Source: Pseudomonas sp. BN102 | GTDB lineage: Bacteria > Pseudomonadota > Gammaproteobacteria > Pseudomonadales > Pseudomonadaceae | Assembly: GCF_029871245.1 (NCBI RefSeq) | Contig: NZ_SSON01000031.1 | Coordinates: forward strand, 1 to 59,159 | DNA: 59,159 nucleotides | Direction: 5' to 3' | Shown here: piece after piece, positions 8,032 through 17,107 of the stretch | How the letters are laid out: the number at the start of each line of letters is the position of its first letter | Numbering within the stretch: the first letter of the stretch is position 1 | Notes under the pieces: generated by a model | Seen by the model: the letters and a program-made list of their open reading frames with translations, nothing else | Database searches by the model: none | Told to the model about the DNA's origin: nothing | Translations under genes and position numbers: made by a program

Positions 8032-9312
8032 ATGACCACATCCCGCCCCCTGGATGACGCACCCGACATTCCGGCCTGCACCCCCGAAGAACTGCTGATC
8101 GACGCCGAGGCCGACGACGAACCCCTGCCGCAGGCACTGCCCGGTAGCGCCGTGCTCCTGCTGGTGGGGCTGGTGATGGTGGCGCTCAACCTGCGCCCGG
8201 CGTTGTCCAGCCTGGCGCCCTTGCTCAACCTGGTGCGTGAGAACACCGGCCTCTCAGCCTCCGGCGCCGGCCTGCTGACCACCTTGCCGGTACTCTGCCT
8301 CGGCCTCTTCGCGCCGCTGGCACCGATCCTGGCGCGACGCCTGGGCAGCGAGCGGACCATCCTGCTGATCCTCCTCACCTTGGCCTCTGGCATCGTCCTG
8401 CGCAGCCTGTTCCCGCTGGCGGGGCTGTTCCTTGGCAGCCTGCTGGCCGGGGCCAGTATCGGCATCATTGGCGTATTGCTGCCGGGCATCGTCAAGCGCG
8501 ACTTCCCCCATATCGCCGGACTGATGACCGGCGTCTATACCATGGCCCTGTGCCTGGGCGCGGCCCTGGCCGCCGGCGCTACCGTGCCCCTGGCCGAGCT
8601 GCTGGACGGCGCCTGGCAACCGGCCCTGGCCTTCTGGGCGCTGCCGGCGATCATCGCGGCGCTGATCTGGTTGCCCCAGGCGCGCCAGGGCCAGCACGCG
8701 CACCGCCAGGCCTACGAGGTGACCGGTCTGTGGCGCGACCCGCTGGCCTGGCAGGTGACCCTCTACATGGGCCTGCAATCCTCCCTGGCCTACATAGTCT
8801 TCGGTTGGCTGCCTTCGATCCTGATCGATCGGGGCCTGAGCGCCGTGGAGGCGGGGCTGGTACTGTCCGGCTCGGTGATGGCCCAGCTGATCAGCGCCCT
8901 CGGCGCGCCCTGGCTGGCCACCCGGGGCCGCGATCAGCGTCCCGCCGTGCTGCTGGTGATGGGCCTGACCCTGGCCGGGCTGTTGGGCATGCTCTACGCG
9001 CCGTTGTCCGGCATCTGGGGCTGGGCCGTGGTGTTGGGCCTGGGGCAGGGCGGGACCTTCAGCATCGCCCTGGCCCTGATCGTGCTGCGCTCGCGGGACG
9101 CCCATGTCGCCGCCAACCTGTCCGGCATGGCCCAGGGCGTGGGCTACACCCTGGCCGCCATGGGCCCGCTGCTGGTGGGCGTGGTGCACGACCTGACCCA
9201 CGGCTGGAGCGCGGTGGGGATCATCTTCGTGGTGGTGAGCCTGGCGGCCACGGCCTTCGGCCTAGGCGCGGGGCGCAATCTGCTGGTGGCCGCCCGCAGC
9301 GAGCATCTCTGA
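8032..9312 (+). CDS. MFS transporter, CynX/NimT family
   Basis: A 426-residue inner-membrane transporter with a cytoplasmic acidic N-terminus (about 40 residues) followed by twelve hydrophobic segments. The first helix region LNLRPALSSLAPLL and the segment GSERTILLILL resemble CynX/NimT proteins linked to cyanate or 2-nitroimidazole transport. It lies immediately behind a GntR regulator, typical for an inducible uptake or efflux unit. The substrate is not shown by the sequence, and no cyanase or other enzyme gene is adjacent. Confidence 0.85.
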   Translation: MTTSRPLDDAPDIPACTPEELLIDAEADDEPLPQALPGSAVLLLVGLVMVALNLRPALSSLAPLLNLVRENTGLSASGAGLLTTLPVLCLGLFAPLAPILARRLGSERTILLILLTLASGIVLRSLFPLAGLFLGSLLAGASIGIIGVLLPGIVKRDFPHIAGLMTGVYTMALCLGAALAAGATVPLAELLDGAWQPALAFWALPAIIAALIWLPQARQGQHAHRQAYEVTGLWRDPLAWQVTLYMGLQSSLAYIVFGWLPSILIDRGLSAVEAGLVLSGSVMAQLISALGAPWLATRGRDQRPAVLLVMGLTLAGLLGMLYAPLSGIWGWAVVLGLGQGGTFSIALALIVLRSRDAHVAANLSGMAQGVGYTLAAMGPLLVGVVHDLTHGWSAVGIIFVVVSLAATAFGLGAGRNLLVAARSEHL

Positions 9313-9343
9313 CGACGCGCCCTATGCACGGGGCTGAAGCGTA

Positions 9344-9413
9344 GGTTGGGCCGAGGTCAAGAAGCCCAACGATCCAGCCTGTCACTTTGGGCTTCGCAGG
9401 CTCAGCGCCAACC
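9344..9413. repeat. Inverted-repeat element (GTAGGTTGG family)
   Basis: The element begins GTAGGTTGGGC (GTAG from 9341) and ends CGCCAACC, with internal GCCCAAC/TTGGGCTTCGC repeats. It fills the gap between the convergent MFS and LysR genes. A diverged relative is at about 6790-6831. Confidence 0.6.
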
Positions 9414-9433
9414 CGCAGGGCCACAGTGCGAAA

Positions 9434-10366
9434 TCAGGGTCGCCAGTTGGCGTTGAACTGTTCCGCCAGTTTCTGCTGGCGGAAGCGCTCGACGATGAAG
9501 TCGATGAACACCCGGGTCTTGGCCGGCAGCAGTTTCTGCGCGCTGAAGTAGAGGGACAGGCTGCCGGTGTCCACGTACCAGTCCGGCAGCACCCGCTCCA
9601 GGGTGCCGCGCTTGAGGTAGGGCAGCGCATGCACCGTGCTCACCAGGGTGACGCCCAGTCCCTGCATGGCCGCGTGGCAGGCCGCTTCCGGGTCGCTCAT
9701 GGCCATGCGCAACTTCAGTTCGAAGGCAGCCTGGCGGTCGTCGCGGGTGCGTAGCGGCCAGGAACGCACGCGGCCGGTCTGCGGCGAGCGGATGAGGATG
9801 CCGTCGTGCTGCGCGAGGTCCGTTGGGGATTCGATGGCAGGGTGGCGCGCCAGGTACTCCCGCGTGGCCAGCAGCACCCGGTGGGCCGGTGCCAGGTGGC
9901 GGGCGATTACCCCTTGCGGCAGCTCGAAACCGCCGCCGATGGCCGCGTCGAAGCCTTCGCCGATCAGGTCCACCGGGCGGTTGTCGAAGTGCCAGTCCGG
10001 GACAATCGCCGGGTAGCGGGCGAGGAAGTCGCCGAGGTGCGGCAGGATGTAGTCGCGGCCGAAGGCCATCCCCATGCTCACCTTGAGGGTGCCGGCTGGC
10101 TGGCCCTGGCTGCTGGCGAGGTTCGCCACCGCACCCTGGATGCTCGCCAGGCCGCCGCTCACTTCCGCGAGGAAACGTTCGCCGGCCTCTGTCAGGGTCA
10201 GCCGGCGGGTGCTGCGCAGGAATAGCCGCACGCCGAGGTTTGACTCCAGCCGCGCCACGTTCTTGCCCACCGCCGCCGGGGTCAGGCCCAGGCGACGCGC
10301 GGCTTCGGCGAAGCTCCCGGCCTCGGCGGCACGGACGAAGCACTCGATACTGCTGAGGGTTTCCAT
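9434..10366 (-). CDS. LysR-family transcriptional regulator
   Basis: A 310-residue LysR regulator. The N-terminal helix-turn-helix is ECFVRAAEAGSFAEAARRLGLTPAAVGKNVARLE, here quoted only to mark residues 9-43. The effector-binding domain runs from about 90 to the end. GGAG precedes the ATG. It is divergent from the SDR gene at 10486 with a 119-base shared gap, so the SDR is the likely target. The HTH resembles the CrgA/DsdC-like group that often regulates oxidoreductases. Confidence 0.88.
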   Translation of the reverse strand: METLSSIECFVRAAEAGSFAEAARRLGLTPAAVGKNVARLESNLGVRLFLRSTRRLTLTEAGERFLAEVSGGLASIQGAVANLASSQGQPAGTLKVSMGMAFGRDYILPHLGDFLARYPAIVPDWHFDNRPVDLIGEGFDAAIGGGFELPQGVIARHLAPAHRVLLATREYLARHPAIESPTDLAQHDGILIRSPQTGRVRSWPLRTRDDRQAAFELKLRMAMSDPEAACHAAMQGLGVTLVSTVHALPYLKRGTLERVLPDWYVDTGSLSLYFSAQKLLPAKTRVFIDFIVERFRQQKLAEQFNANWRP

Positions 10367-10485
10367 GGGGGCTCCATAAACCGTTGGTATCGACTGAATA
10401 TAGCGATTGCCAGCTTATCGGTTGCGAATGGGCGATCAATACTGGGGCCGTATCCAACCTAACCCCCAGTTCCAGGAGAACCCAC

Positions 10486-11235
10486 ATGAGCATTTCCAAG
10501 ACTCTCGAAGGCAAGGTCGCATTCATCCAGGGCGGTTCCCGCGGCATCGGCGCAGCCATTGCCCAGCGTCTGGCGAAGGAGGGCGCCGCCGTCGCCCTGA
10601 CCTATGTCGCCTCTGCCAGTGCTGCCCTCGAGGTTGTCGAAGCAATAGAAGCCGCCGGCGGCCGCGCCATCGCCATCCAGGCCGACAGCCGCGACGAGCT
10701 GGCCATCCGCGCCGCCATCCGCCACACGGTGGAGACTTTCGGTCGCCTCGACATCCTGGTGAACAACGCCGGCGTATTGGCGGTGGCGCCCATCGAAGAG
10801 TTCAGCATCGATGATCTGGACCGCACTCTGGCGGTGAACGTCCGCAGCGTGGTGATCGCCAGCCAGGAAGCCGCCCGCGTCATGGGCGAGGGCGGCCGCA
10901 TCATCACCATCGGCAGCACCAACGCCGAGCGCATGCCCTTCGCCGGTGGCTCGGTCTACGCCATGAGCAAGGCGGCGGTGGCCGGTTTCACCAAGGGCCT
11001 GGCCCGTGACCTGGGGCCGCGCGGCATCACCGTCAATAACGTGCAGCCGGGCCCGGTGGACACCGACATGAACCCCGAAAGCGGTGAGTTCGCCGAGGGC
11101 CTGAAGCAACTCATGGCCCTGCCGCGCTATGGCCAGGCCGAGGAGATCGCCAGCTTCGTCGCCTACCTGGTCGGCCCGGAAGCCGCCTATATCACCGGCG
11201 CCAACCTGATGATCGATGGTGGGTTTTCGGCCTGA
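10486..11235 (+). CDS. Short-chain dehydrogenase/reductase
   Basis: A 249-residue classical SDR. The NAD(P)-binding glycine motif is GGSRGIG (about 16-22), NNAGV follows near 90, and the catalytic Ser-Tyr-Lys set is visible (IGST, Tyr158 and Lys162 in YAMSK). It ends with the family C-terminus YITGANLMIDGG. It resembles FabG-like 3-oxoacyl reductases, but this is an accessory copy away from fatty acid genes. AGGAG lies just upstream of ATG 10486, so the longer open frame from 10384 is not used. It is probably controlled by the divergent LysR. Confidence 0.88.
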   Translation: MSISKTLEGKVAFIQGGSRGIGAAIAQRLAKEGAAVALTYVASASAALEVVEAIEAAGGRAIAIQADSRDELAIRAAIRHTVETFGRLDILVNNAGVLAVAPIEEFSIDDLDRTLAVNVRSVVIASQEAARVMGEGGRIITIGSTNAERMPFAGGSVYAMSKAAVAGFTKGLARDLGPRGITVNNVQPGPVDTDMNPESGEFAEGLKQLMALPRYGQAEEIASFVAYLVGPEAAYITGANLMIDGGFSA

Positions 11236-11256
11236 GGAAGTGCGGGAACTGCTTCC

Positions 11257-11342
11257 GTAGGATGGGTCGGGCGGCGTTCCGTAGAGGAACGAAACCCATG
11301 CGGACCGTGATCGATGGGTTTCGCAGGCTCTACCCATCCTAC
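11257..11342. repeat. Inverted-repeat element (GTAGGATGGGT family)
   Basis: The outer arms GTAGGATGGGT and ACCCATCCTAC are perfect complements. Inside are AAACCCAT and ATGGGTTT arms and the GAACG/CGTTC pair. This type of element is common in intergenic DNA of pseudomonads. It sits between the SDR and the aldo-keto reductase. Confidence 0.8.
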
Positions 11343-11358
11343 AAAAGCAAATAGATCC

Positions 11359-11442
11359 GTAGGGTGGATCACGCCTCATCGAACCACCATCGGAGGTCGG
11401 CTTGGCACCGATGGTGGAAATGAAGAGCGATTTCCACCCTAC
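11359..11442. repeat. Inverted-repeat element (GTAGGGTGGA family)
   Basis: The outer arms GTAGGGTGGA and TCCACCCTAC are perfect complements, with an internal ACCACCATCGG/CCGATGGTGG pair. It lies in tandem with the previous element. The right arm supplies the TAG stop codon (11441-11439) of the aldo-keto reductase, so insertion or growth of the element touches the end of that gene. Confidence 0.8.
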
Positions 11443-12362
11443 AAAAGGCGGATCAACCTGTCCCGCATCGCCTGATCCGCTTCCTTCCCCCGCCCGGCCT
11501 GGAGGTTGTCCAGCATGTGGCGGGGGTTGCCGGTTCCGGGGATCACGCAGGTCACCGCCGGATGACTCAGGCAGAACTTCAGCAAGAGTTGCGGCCAACT
11601 GCTGCAGTCGTAGTCGTCGGCCCAGTCCGGCACGGGCTGCTGCAACAGGTGGCGCAGCAGGTTGCCACCGCCGAACGGGCGGTTGACCAGCACCGCCACG
11701 CCGCGCTCCCGGGCCAGTGGCAGGATGCGCTCTTCGGCGTCGCGGTCATCCAAGGCGTAGTCGATCTGCAGGAAGTCCAGCTTTTCGGAGCGCAGTACCT
11801 TCTCCAACTCGTCGTAGCCGCTCGATGTGTAGTGGGTGACGCCCAGGTAGCGGATGCGGCCTTCCTCCTTCCACAGCCGCAGGGTGGTCAGGTGCTCCTT
11901 CCAGTCCACCAGGTTGTGCACCTGCATCAGGTCGATGCGCTGGCGCTGCAGCAGGCGCATGGAATGCTGCATCTGCGCCACACCGCGCTGGCAGCCCTGG
12001 GTCCAGACCTTGGTGGCGACGAAGGCGCGTTCATGGGCCTGTAGCTCGTTCAGCAGGCCGCCCACCACTTCTTCCGCCTGGCCGTACATGGGGGAGCTGT
12101 CGATCACCGAGCCGCCGGCTGCGAACAACGCTTCCAGTACCTTGCGGCAGTCGGCCCAGGCCACACCGTCACCAGAGGAGATATCGAAGCCGCGGTAGGT
12201 GCCGACGCCGATCACCGGCAGCTGCTCGCCGCTGGCAGGAATGGCGCGGCGACGCAGCGGCTGCTGGCCCATGTCGGCGCCCGGGCTGAAGGGACTCATG
12301 GCCAGAAGCGCCGCGCTGGCGCCCAGGCGGAGGAATTCGGCGCGCGTGATGCCGGTTCTCAT
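11439..12362 (-). CDS. Exported aldo/keto reductase
   Basis: A 307-residue aldo/keto reductase-fold protein with an N-terminal export-like segment (TRAEFLRLGASAALLAM, with an RAEFLR pattern like a Tat motif lacking the second Arg). The AKR barrel follows from GVGTY. The Tyr of the tetrad is in DSSPMYG, the Lys in FVATKVW, and LGVTHY follows. A Tat-type leader would fit export of a folded NADPH enzyme, though periplasmic cofactor supply is unclear. It overlaps the upstream transporter gene by four bases, so the two form an operon. The stop codon lies within an inverted repeat arm. Confidence 0.8.
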   Translation of the reverse strand: MRTGITRAEFLRLGASAALLAMSPFSPGADMGQQPLRRRAIPASGEQLPVIGVGTYRGFDISSGDGVAWADCRKVLEALFAAGGSVIDSSPMYGQAEEVVGGLLNELQAHERAFVATKVWTQGCQRGVAQMQHSMRLLQRQRIDLMQVHNLVDWKEHLTTLRLWKEEGRIRYLGVTHYTSSGYDELEKVLRSEKLDFLQIDYALDDRDAEERILPLARERGVAVLVNRPFGGGNLLRHLLQQPVPDWADDYDCSSWPQLLLKFCLSHPAVTCVIPGTGNPRHMLDNLQAGRGKEADQAMRDRLIRLL

Positions 12363-13651
12363 GGTTCGACCTCCTGTGGGATTGCGGATGGAGCGGACCG
12401 CTCGTGGCGCGAGCCGAGGCGCCAGCCCAGCAGGCTCCAGGCCAGGGCGACGCCCCCACCCACCAATGCCACCAGGGCGGCGCCGAGGCCGATGCCGTCC
12501 AGCAGGGCCTTGAGCCAGGCGCTGACGGCGTCACCTCCGCGGTAGACCACGGTATCGATGAAGTTCTTCGCCCGGTACTTCTCCTGGGCGCCGAGCGGCA
12601 CGAAGAGCATTTCCCGCCCCGGCCGCACGAAGGCGTATTCGCCCACCCGGCGCAGCACCATCACCCCGGCCAGCACGGCGAACTGCGGCAGCAGCGCCAG
12701 CAGCAGGAAGCCCAGGGCCACCAGCAGCGGCACCACGCCTAGCAAGGCACTGACACCGAAGCGCTGGGCCACCCGGCCGGCGATGAACAGCTGGCAGAGC
12801 AGGGACAGCGCCTGCACGGCGAAGTCGATCAGACTGAACACGCGGATCTGCTGCTGCCCGTCCGGGAACAGCGCCGCCACCAGCCGCGCCTGCTCGAAGT
12901 AGAGGAAGGTGCTGGTGCAGGACAACAGCAGGACGAAGGCGCAGATGCCCAGCAGGTAGGGCGAGCCCAGCACCAGGCTGATGCCGGCGAAGGGGTTGCC
13001 GGGCACCGGCCGCTCCGGCGGTTCGGCCTCCACCCCGGTGCGCCCGGCGCCGCCCTGGCCGCGCCAGGCCATCAGGTAGCGCCGCAGCGGCAGCGTCGGC
13101 AACAGGAGCAGGGCCGCCAGTACCAGCAAGCCGGCGGTGCCGAGGCGACTCACCAGCAGGCCGCCCAACAGCGGGCCGAGCAGACCGCCCAGGCTGGCCC
13201 CGGCGGCGATGGAGGGAAACAGCCGTTTCGACTGGCGGCGGTCGAACACGTCGGCCAGCAGGCTCCAGGCCAGGGACACCACGAACAGGTTGTACACCGA
13301 CAGCCAGACATAAAAGGCCCGCGCCGCCCAGAGCGGGTCGGGGATGCGCGACAGCAGCCAGGCGAAGCCCAGCAGGTTGCTGGCGAAGAACAGGTAGACC
13401 CAGTCGAGGAACACCCGCCGCGGCACCCGCGCATTCAGCCAGCCATAGGCCGGCACCGCCAGCAGCATCGCGACGAAGGTGGCGCTGAACAGCCATTGCA
13501 GGTTCTCCACCCCGCCCGCGATGCCCATGGTTTCGCGCACCGGGCGCAGCATGAAGTAGCCGCCGAACAGGCACAGCAGCAGGGCAAAGGCGGCCAGGGC
13601 CGGGGCCAGTTCACCGGCCCTGGCGTGGATGGCGCGGTGCAGCGGGGACAT
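12359..13651 (-). CDS. MFS-fold transporter resembling NTP/NDP exchangers
   Basis: A 430-residue inner-membrane protein with about twelve hydrophobic helices. The segments FGGYFMLRPVRETMG, near the N-terminus, and KYRAKNFIDTVVYRGGDAVSAWL, near residue 370, match the bacterial Tlc-like NTP/NDP exchange transporter group rather than drug-efflux MFS proteins. True nucleotide exchange is known from intracellular bacteria; the role in free-living pseudomonads is not established. It is the first gene of a pair with the aldo/keto reductase (4-base overlap). The start has no clear Shine-Dalgarno sequence. Confidence 0.7.
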   Translation of the reverse strand: MSPLHRAIHARAGELAPALAAFALLLCLFGGYFMLRPVRETMGIAGGVENLQWLFSATFVAMLLAVPAYGWLNARVPRRVFLDWVYLFFASNLLGFAWLLSRIPDPLWAARAFYVWLSVYNLFVVSLAWSLLADVFDRRQSKRLFPSIAAGASLGGLLGPLLGGLLVSRLGTAGLLVLAALLLLPTLPLRRYLMAWRGQGGAGRTGVEAEPPERPVPGNPFAGISLVLGSPYLLGICAFVLLLSCTSTFLYFEQARLVAALFPDGQQQIRVFSLIDFAVQALSLLCQLFIAGRVAQRFGVSALLGVVPLLVALGFLLLALLPQFAVLAGVMVLRRVGEYAFVRPGREMLFVPLGAQEKYRAKNFIDTVVYRGGDAVSAWLKALLDGIGLGAALVALVGGGVALAWSLLGWRLGSRHERSAPSAIPQEVEP

Positions 13652-13748
13652 GGCGGTGGGTTTGTAGCTGGTGGTCCTGTGGTTTTAGACCATGGGGGAG
13701 CGGGGCGCTGGAATCAGCTGTTGCAGGGTGTTGGGGTGACGCATTGAT

Positions 13749-13848
13749 TTGTGGGGGCGATTTCAATCGCTAAGCAGGCCGCAGGTCTGCCATTCAACGT
13801 CCGATGGGGCAGCTGCGCTGCCCATAGCGAATGAATTCGCCCCCACAA
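13749..13848. repeat. Inverted-repeat element (GTGGGGGCGATTT family)
   Basis: TTGTGGGGGC and GCCCCCACAA are perfect outer arms about 100 bases apart, with internal GCGAATGAATTCGC, GGCAGC/GCTGCC and GGCCGCAGGTCTGCC segments. It lies downstream of aauR and upstream of the transporter. Confidence 0.8.
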
Positions 13849-13874
13849 GTTTTGACCCGCCACCGGGCGGGTGA

Positions 13875-15197
13875 TCAGAGCCCGTATTTCTTCACCTTGT
13901 CGAACAGCGTGGTCTTGGCCATTCCCAGCGCCACACTGGCTTGGCTGAGGTTGCCGCCGTGGCGTTCCAGGGCGGCGCCGAGCAGGCTTCTCTCGAAGGC
14001 TTCCACGGCTTCGGCGAAGCGCGGTTCGTTGCTGTCCGGGGTCTGGCCGCTCTTCTTGAACACCGGCAGGCCGAGGGCGAAGCGTTCGGCCACGTTGCGC
14101 AGTTCGCGCACATTGCCCGGCCAGTCGTGGGCCATCAGCGCGGAGACCGTCGCGTTGTCCAGCTCGGGGGTGGCGCGGTCGAAGCGTAGGGTGGACTGCT
14201 GCAGGAAGTGCTCGAACAGCAGCAGGATGTCTTCGCGACGGTCGCGTAGCGGCGGCAGTTCCAGGGTGACCACGTTCAGGCGGTAGTAGAGGTCACTGCG
14301 GAAGCGCCCGGCGCGGCCTTCCTCGTCCAGGTCGAATTTGGTGGCGGCGATGACGCGGCAATCCACCGGGATCGACTGGTTGGAGCCCAAGCGTTCGAGG
14401 GTCTGCTCCTGCAGTACGCGGAGGAACTTGATCTGCAGGTTGATCGGCATGCTCTCGATCTCGTCGAGGAACAGCGTGCCCTGGTGGGCATGCTCGATCT
14501 TGCCGATGCGGCGCTTGCTGGCGCCGGTGAAGGCGTGGGCCTCGTGGCCGAAGATTTCGCTGTCGAACAGGTTCTCCGGCAGGCCACCGCAATTGAGGGC
14601 GACGAACTGTTTCGACTGGCGCCGGCTGTAGTCGTGCAGGCAGCGGGCGACCAGCTCCTTGCCGGTGCCGGTCTCACCTTCGATCAGCACGTTGGCCGAG
14701 GTGTCGGCGACGTTGGCGATCAGCTCGCGCAGGGCCTGGATGGCTGGCGAACGGCCAATGATGCGCTGCTCCAGGGACTGGCGGCCGGCCAGCTGGCGGC
14801 GCAGGTGCGACACCTCGCGGGCCAGGGCGCGCTGCTCCAGGGCACGGCGGGCCACGTCCACGAGGCGTTCGGGGGAGAAGGGTTTCTCCATGAAGTCGTA
14901 GGCGCCGTCGCGCATGGCCTGTACGGCCATGGAGATGTCGCCGTGGCCGGTGATCAGCACCACCGGCAGAGAGCGGTCGCGGGCCTTGAGGCGTTCCAGC
15001 AGGGTCAGGCCGTCCATGCTGGGCAGGCGAATGTCGCTGACGACGATGCCGGCGAAGTCCTCGCCCACCTTCTGCAGGGCTTCCTCGGCGCTGCCGACGC
15101 CGATGCTGGGGATGTCTTCCAGGTCCAGGGCCTGCTGGCAACCCAGCAGCACGTGGGGGTCGTCCTCGACTATCAGGACGCTGAGCGGCTCGGTCAT
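13875..15197 (-). CDS. aauR: Sigma-54-dependent response regulator AauR (DctD type)
   Basis: A 440-residue NtrC-family activator with a receiver domain (phospho-acceptor Asp55 in VVSDIRLP), an AAA+ sigma-54 interaction domain (Walker A GETGTGKE, Walker B LFLDEIES) and a C-terminal Fis-type HTH (GNLSQASVALGMAKTTLFDKV). The sigma-54-contacting loop reads HAFTGA rather than GAFTGA (His221). In P. aeruginosa and P. putida AauR activates acidic amino acid uptake genes. The aat operon and ggt lie directly upstream here, supporting the name. ATG 15197 overlaps the aauS stop by four bases. The frame open further upstream belongs to aauS antisense space. Confidence 0.9.
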   Translation of the reverse strand: MTEPLSVLIVEDDPHVLLGCQQALDLEDIPSIGVGSAEEALQKVGEDFAGIVVSDIRLPSMDGLTLLERLKARDRSLPVVLITGHGDISMAVQAMRDGAYDFMEKPFSPERLVDVARRALEQRALAREVSHLRRQLAGRQSLEQRIIGRSPAIQALRELIANVADTSANVLIEGETGTGKELVARCLHDYSRRQSKQFVALNCGGLPENLFDSEIFGHEAHAFTGASKRRIGKIEHAHQGTLFLDEIESMPINLQIKFLRVLQEQTLERLGSNQSIPVDCRVIAATKFDLDEEGRAGRFRSDLYYRLNVVTLELPPLRDRREDILLLFEHFLQQSTLRFDRATPELDNATVSALMAHDWPGNVRELRNVAERFALGLPVFKKSGQTPDSNEPRFAEAVEAFERSLLGAALERHGGNLSQASVALGMAKTTLFDKVKKYGL

Positions 15198-17107
15198 GGG
15201 GCAGGGCTCGCGGGGGATTCTTCGGGGCTTTCCAGGCGTGGCAGGCAGAGCTCGAACGCCGTGCCGCCGCTTTCCGGGTGGTGTGCCGCCAGGCTGCCGC
15301 CGGCGGCGGTGGCGAGGCTGGCGGAAAGGGTCAGGCCCAGGCCCAGGCCATGTTCGCCGGGCTTGGTGGTGAAGAAGGGCTCGAACAGGTGCACGCGGTT
15401 GGCCGGGTCGATGCCAGGGCCGTTGTCGCGCACCTGCAGGCGGTACTTTTCGCCGTCCGCCTCGCCACTGAACCACAGCTGGCAGTCGGCCTGGCCGCTC
15501 ATGGCGTCCAGGGCATTGGCGATGAGGTTGACCAGGATCTGCTCCAGGCGGGTCTGGTCGATGGCCAGCAGGGCATCGGCGAAGTCCCGGTGCAGGGTCA
15601 GCGGCGTGCGTTCCAAGCGGGTGTGGAGGAGGAAGAGGGCGGCATCCACCGCGTTGGCCAGGCGCGCCTGGCCATGGTCGTCGGAGCGCCGGGCGAAGGC
15701 ACGCAGGCTGGCGGTGATACGGCCCATGCGGTCGACCAGTTCGTTGATCGCCGCGAGGTTGGTGCTGGCGGTGTCCAGGGCGCCGCGCGCGAGGAAGCGC
15801 ACGGTATTGCCGGAGAGGGTGCGCAGCGCGGCCAGGGGCTGGTTGAGTTCGTGGGCGATGCTGGTGGACATCTGCCCGATCACCGCCAGCTTGCCCGCCT
15901 GCACCAAGCCGTCCTGGGCCTTGCGCAGGTTGTCTTCGGTTTGCTTGCGCTCGCGGATTTCCGCCAACAGGCGGCTGTTGCTGGCGCGCAGGTCCTGGGT
16001 GCGTTCGGCGATCCTGCGTTCCAGTTCGTTATTGGCCGCCAGCAGCGCCTCGCGGGCGGCGAGGCGGGTGGCGATGACCTTGCGCCGCTCGTTCCAGGCG
16101 ATCAGCAGGAAGGCCAGCAGGGCGAAGCCGACCGCGGCGAGCATGCCCTGGATCACTGCCTCATGGCGCAGATCGGCCAGCGGCGAGAACAGGGTGAAGT
16201 GCCAGGGGGTGTCGTTGAGGGCGCGGGTCTGTGCCAGGTAGGCGACTTCGCCTTCGGTCTCTCCCGCGGGCCCGCTGGCGGCGAAGCTGATGGCCTCCAG
16301 GCCTTCGCCCAGCACCTCGCGGGAGCGCGGCTCCCATTCGTTCAGGGCCCACCAGTAGTACTGCAGGCTGCGGGCCAGGCGCTCCTTGTCTTCGGCGCTC
16401 AAGGGGCGCACGGCCTTCATACGCAGGGCCGGGTCGCTGGAGAGGATGATGATGCCGTTCTCGTCGCTGACGAAGGCCTGCAGGCGGGCCCTCTCCCAGC
16501 GCTCCTGGAGGGCTTCCAGCTTCACCTTGACCACTGCCACGCCAATGATCCGGCCCTGGTAGCGCAGGCCGTGGGACAGGTAGTAGCCGGCTTCGCCGGT
16601 GGTGCTGCCGATGCCGTAGAAGCGGCCCGGCCGGCCCTGCATCGCCTCCTGGAAATAGGCGCGGAAGGACAGGTCTTCGCCCAGGTAGCTGTCCGAGTCG
16701 CGCCAGTTGCTGGTGGCCAGCACCCGGCCGCTGGTGTCCAGCAGGTAGATGGCGCGGGCCTCGCTGCGACGGTTGAGCCCTTCGAGGTAGTCGTTGACCA
16801 GGTTGCGCCGGTAGGGCGTGGGGTGCAGCAGCAGGTGGCTGACGCTGTCTTCCAGCTCCAGCAGGCTGGGCAGGTAGGTGTAGCGGTTGATCTCGCTTTC
16901 CGCGGCGCGGGCATGGAGTTCCAGCTGGCGCTCGCCGTTATCCCGCAGGTCGCGGATGCCCGATTCTTCGCTGAGGTGATAGCCGACATAGCCGAACCCC
17001 AGCATGCACAGGAGCAGCAGCAGGAACAGCAGCAGATGGCGGAGCAGGCGTGGTTTCACGATGGTCAGCGGCAATGGCACGGAGCTTGGGAGAGTAGGGC
17101 ATTGCAT
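15194..17107 (-). CDS. aauS: Sensor histidine kinase AauS (DctB-like)
   Basis: A 637-residue membrane kinase with transmembrane helix 1 at about 22-42, a large periplasmic double-Cache/PAS-like sensor region (about 45-320), transmembrane helix 2 near 330-350, and a coiled coil. The phosphorylated His419 is in SIAHELNQPLAAL. The ATPase domain has NLIANALDAM, DNGPGI, FFTTK and GLGLGL boxes. It should sense glutamate or aspartate type ligands and phosphorylate AauR. The start is uncertain: ATG 17107 is used, with GTG 17116 just upstream and no good RBS. It lies 112 bases after ggt. The asparaginase gene ansB, which in P. aeruginosa lies between ggt and aauS, is absent. Confidence 0.88.
   Translation of the reverse strand: MQCPTLPSSVPLPLTIVKPRLLRHLLLFLLLLLCMLGFGYVGYHLSEESGIRDLRDNGERQLELHARAAESEINRYTYLPSLLELEDSVSHLLLHPTPYRRNLVNDYLEGLNRRSEARAIYLLDTSGRVLATSNWRDSDSYLGEDLSFRAYFQEAMQGRPGRFYGIGSTTGEAGYYLSHGLRYQGRIIGVAVVKVKLEALQERWERARLQAFVSDENGIIILSSDPALRMKAVRPLSAEDKERLARSLQYYWWALNEWEPRSREVLGEGLEAISFAASGPAGETEGEVAYLAQTRALNDTPWHFTLFSPLADLRHEAVIQGMLAAVGFALLAFLLIAWNERRKVIATRLAAREALLAANNELERRIAERTQDLRASNSRLLAEIRERKQTEDNLRKAQDGLVQAGKLAVIGQMSTSIAHELNQPLAALRTLSGNTVRFLARGALDTASTNLAAINELVDRMGRITASLRAFARRSDDHGQARLANAVDAALFLLHTRLERTPLTLHRDFADALLAIDQTRLEQILVNLIANALDAMSGQADCQLWFSGEADGEKYRLQVRDNGPGIDPANRVHLFEPFFTTKPGEHGLGLGLTLSASLATAAGGSLAAHHPESGGTAFELCLPRLESPEESPASPAP

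Noticed and set aside
13875-15476. Longer version of aauR starting upstream of 15197
   Set aside because: The extension runs through the end of aauS in another frame and is arginine/proline-rich. The receiver domain starts right at MTEPLSV.
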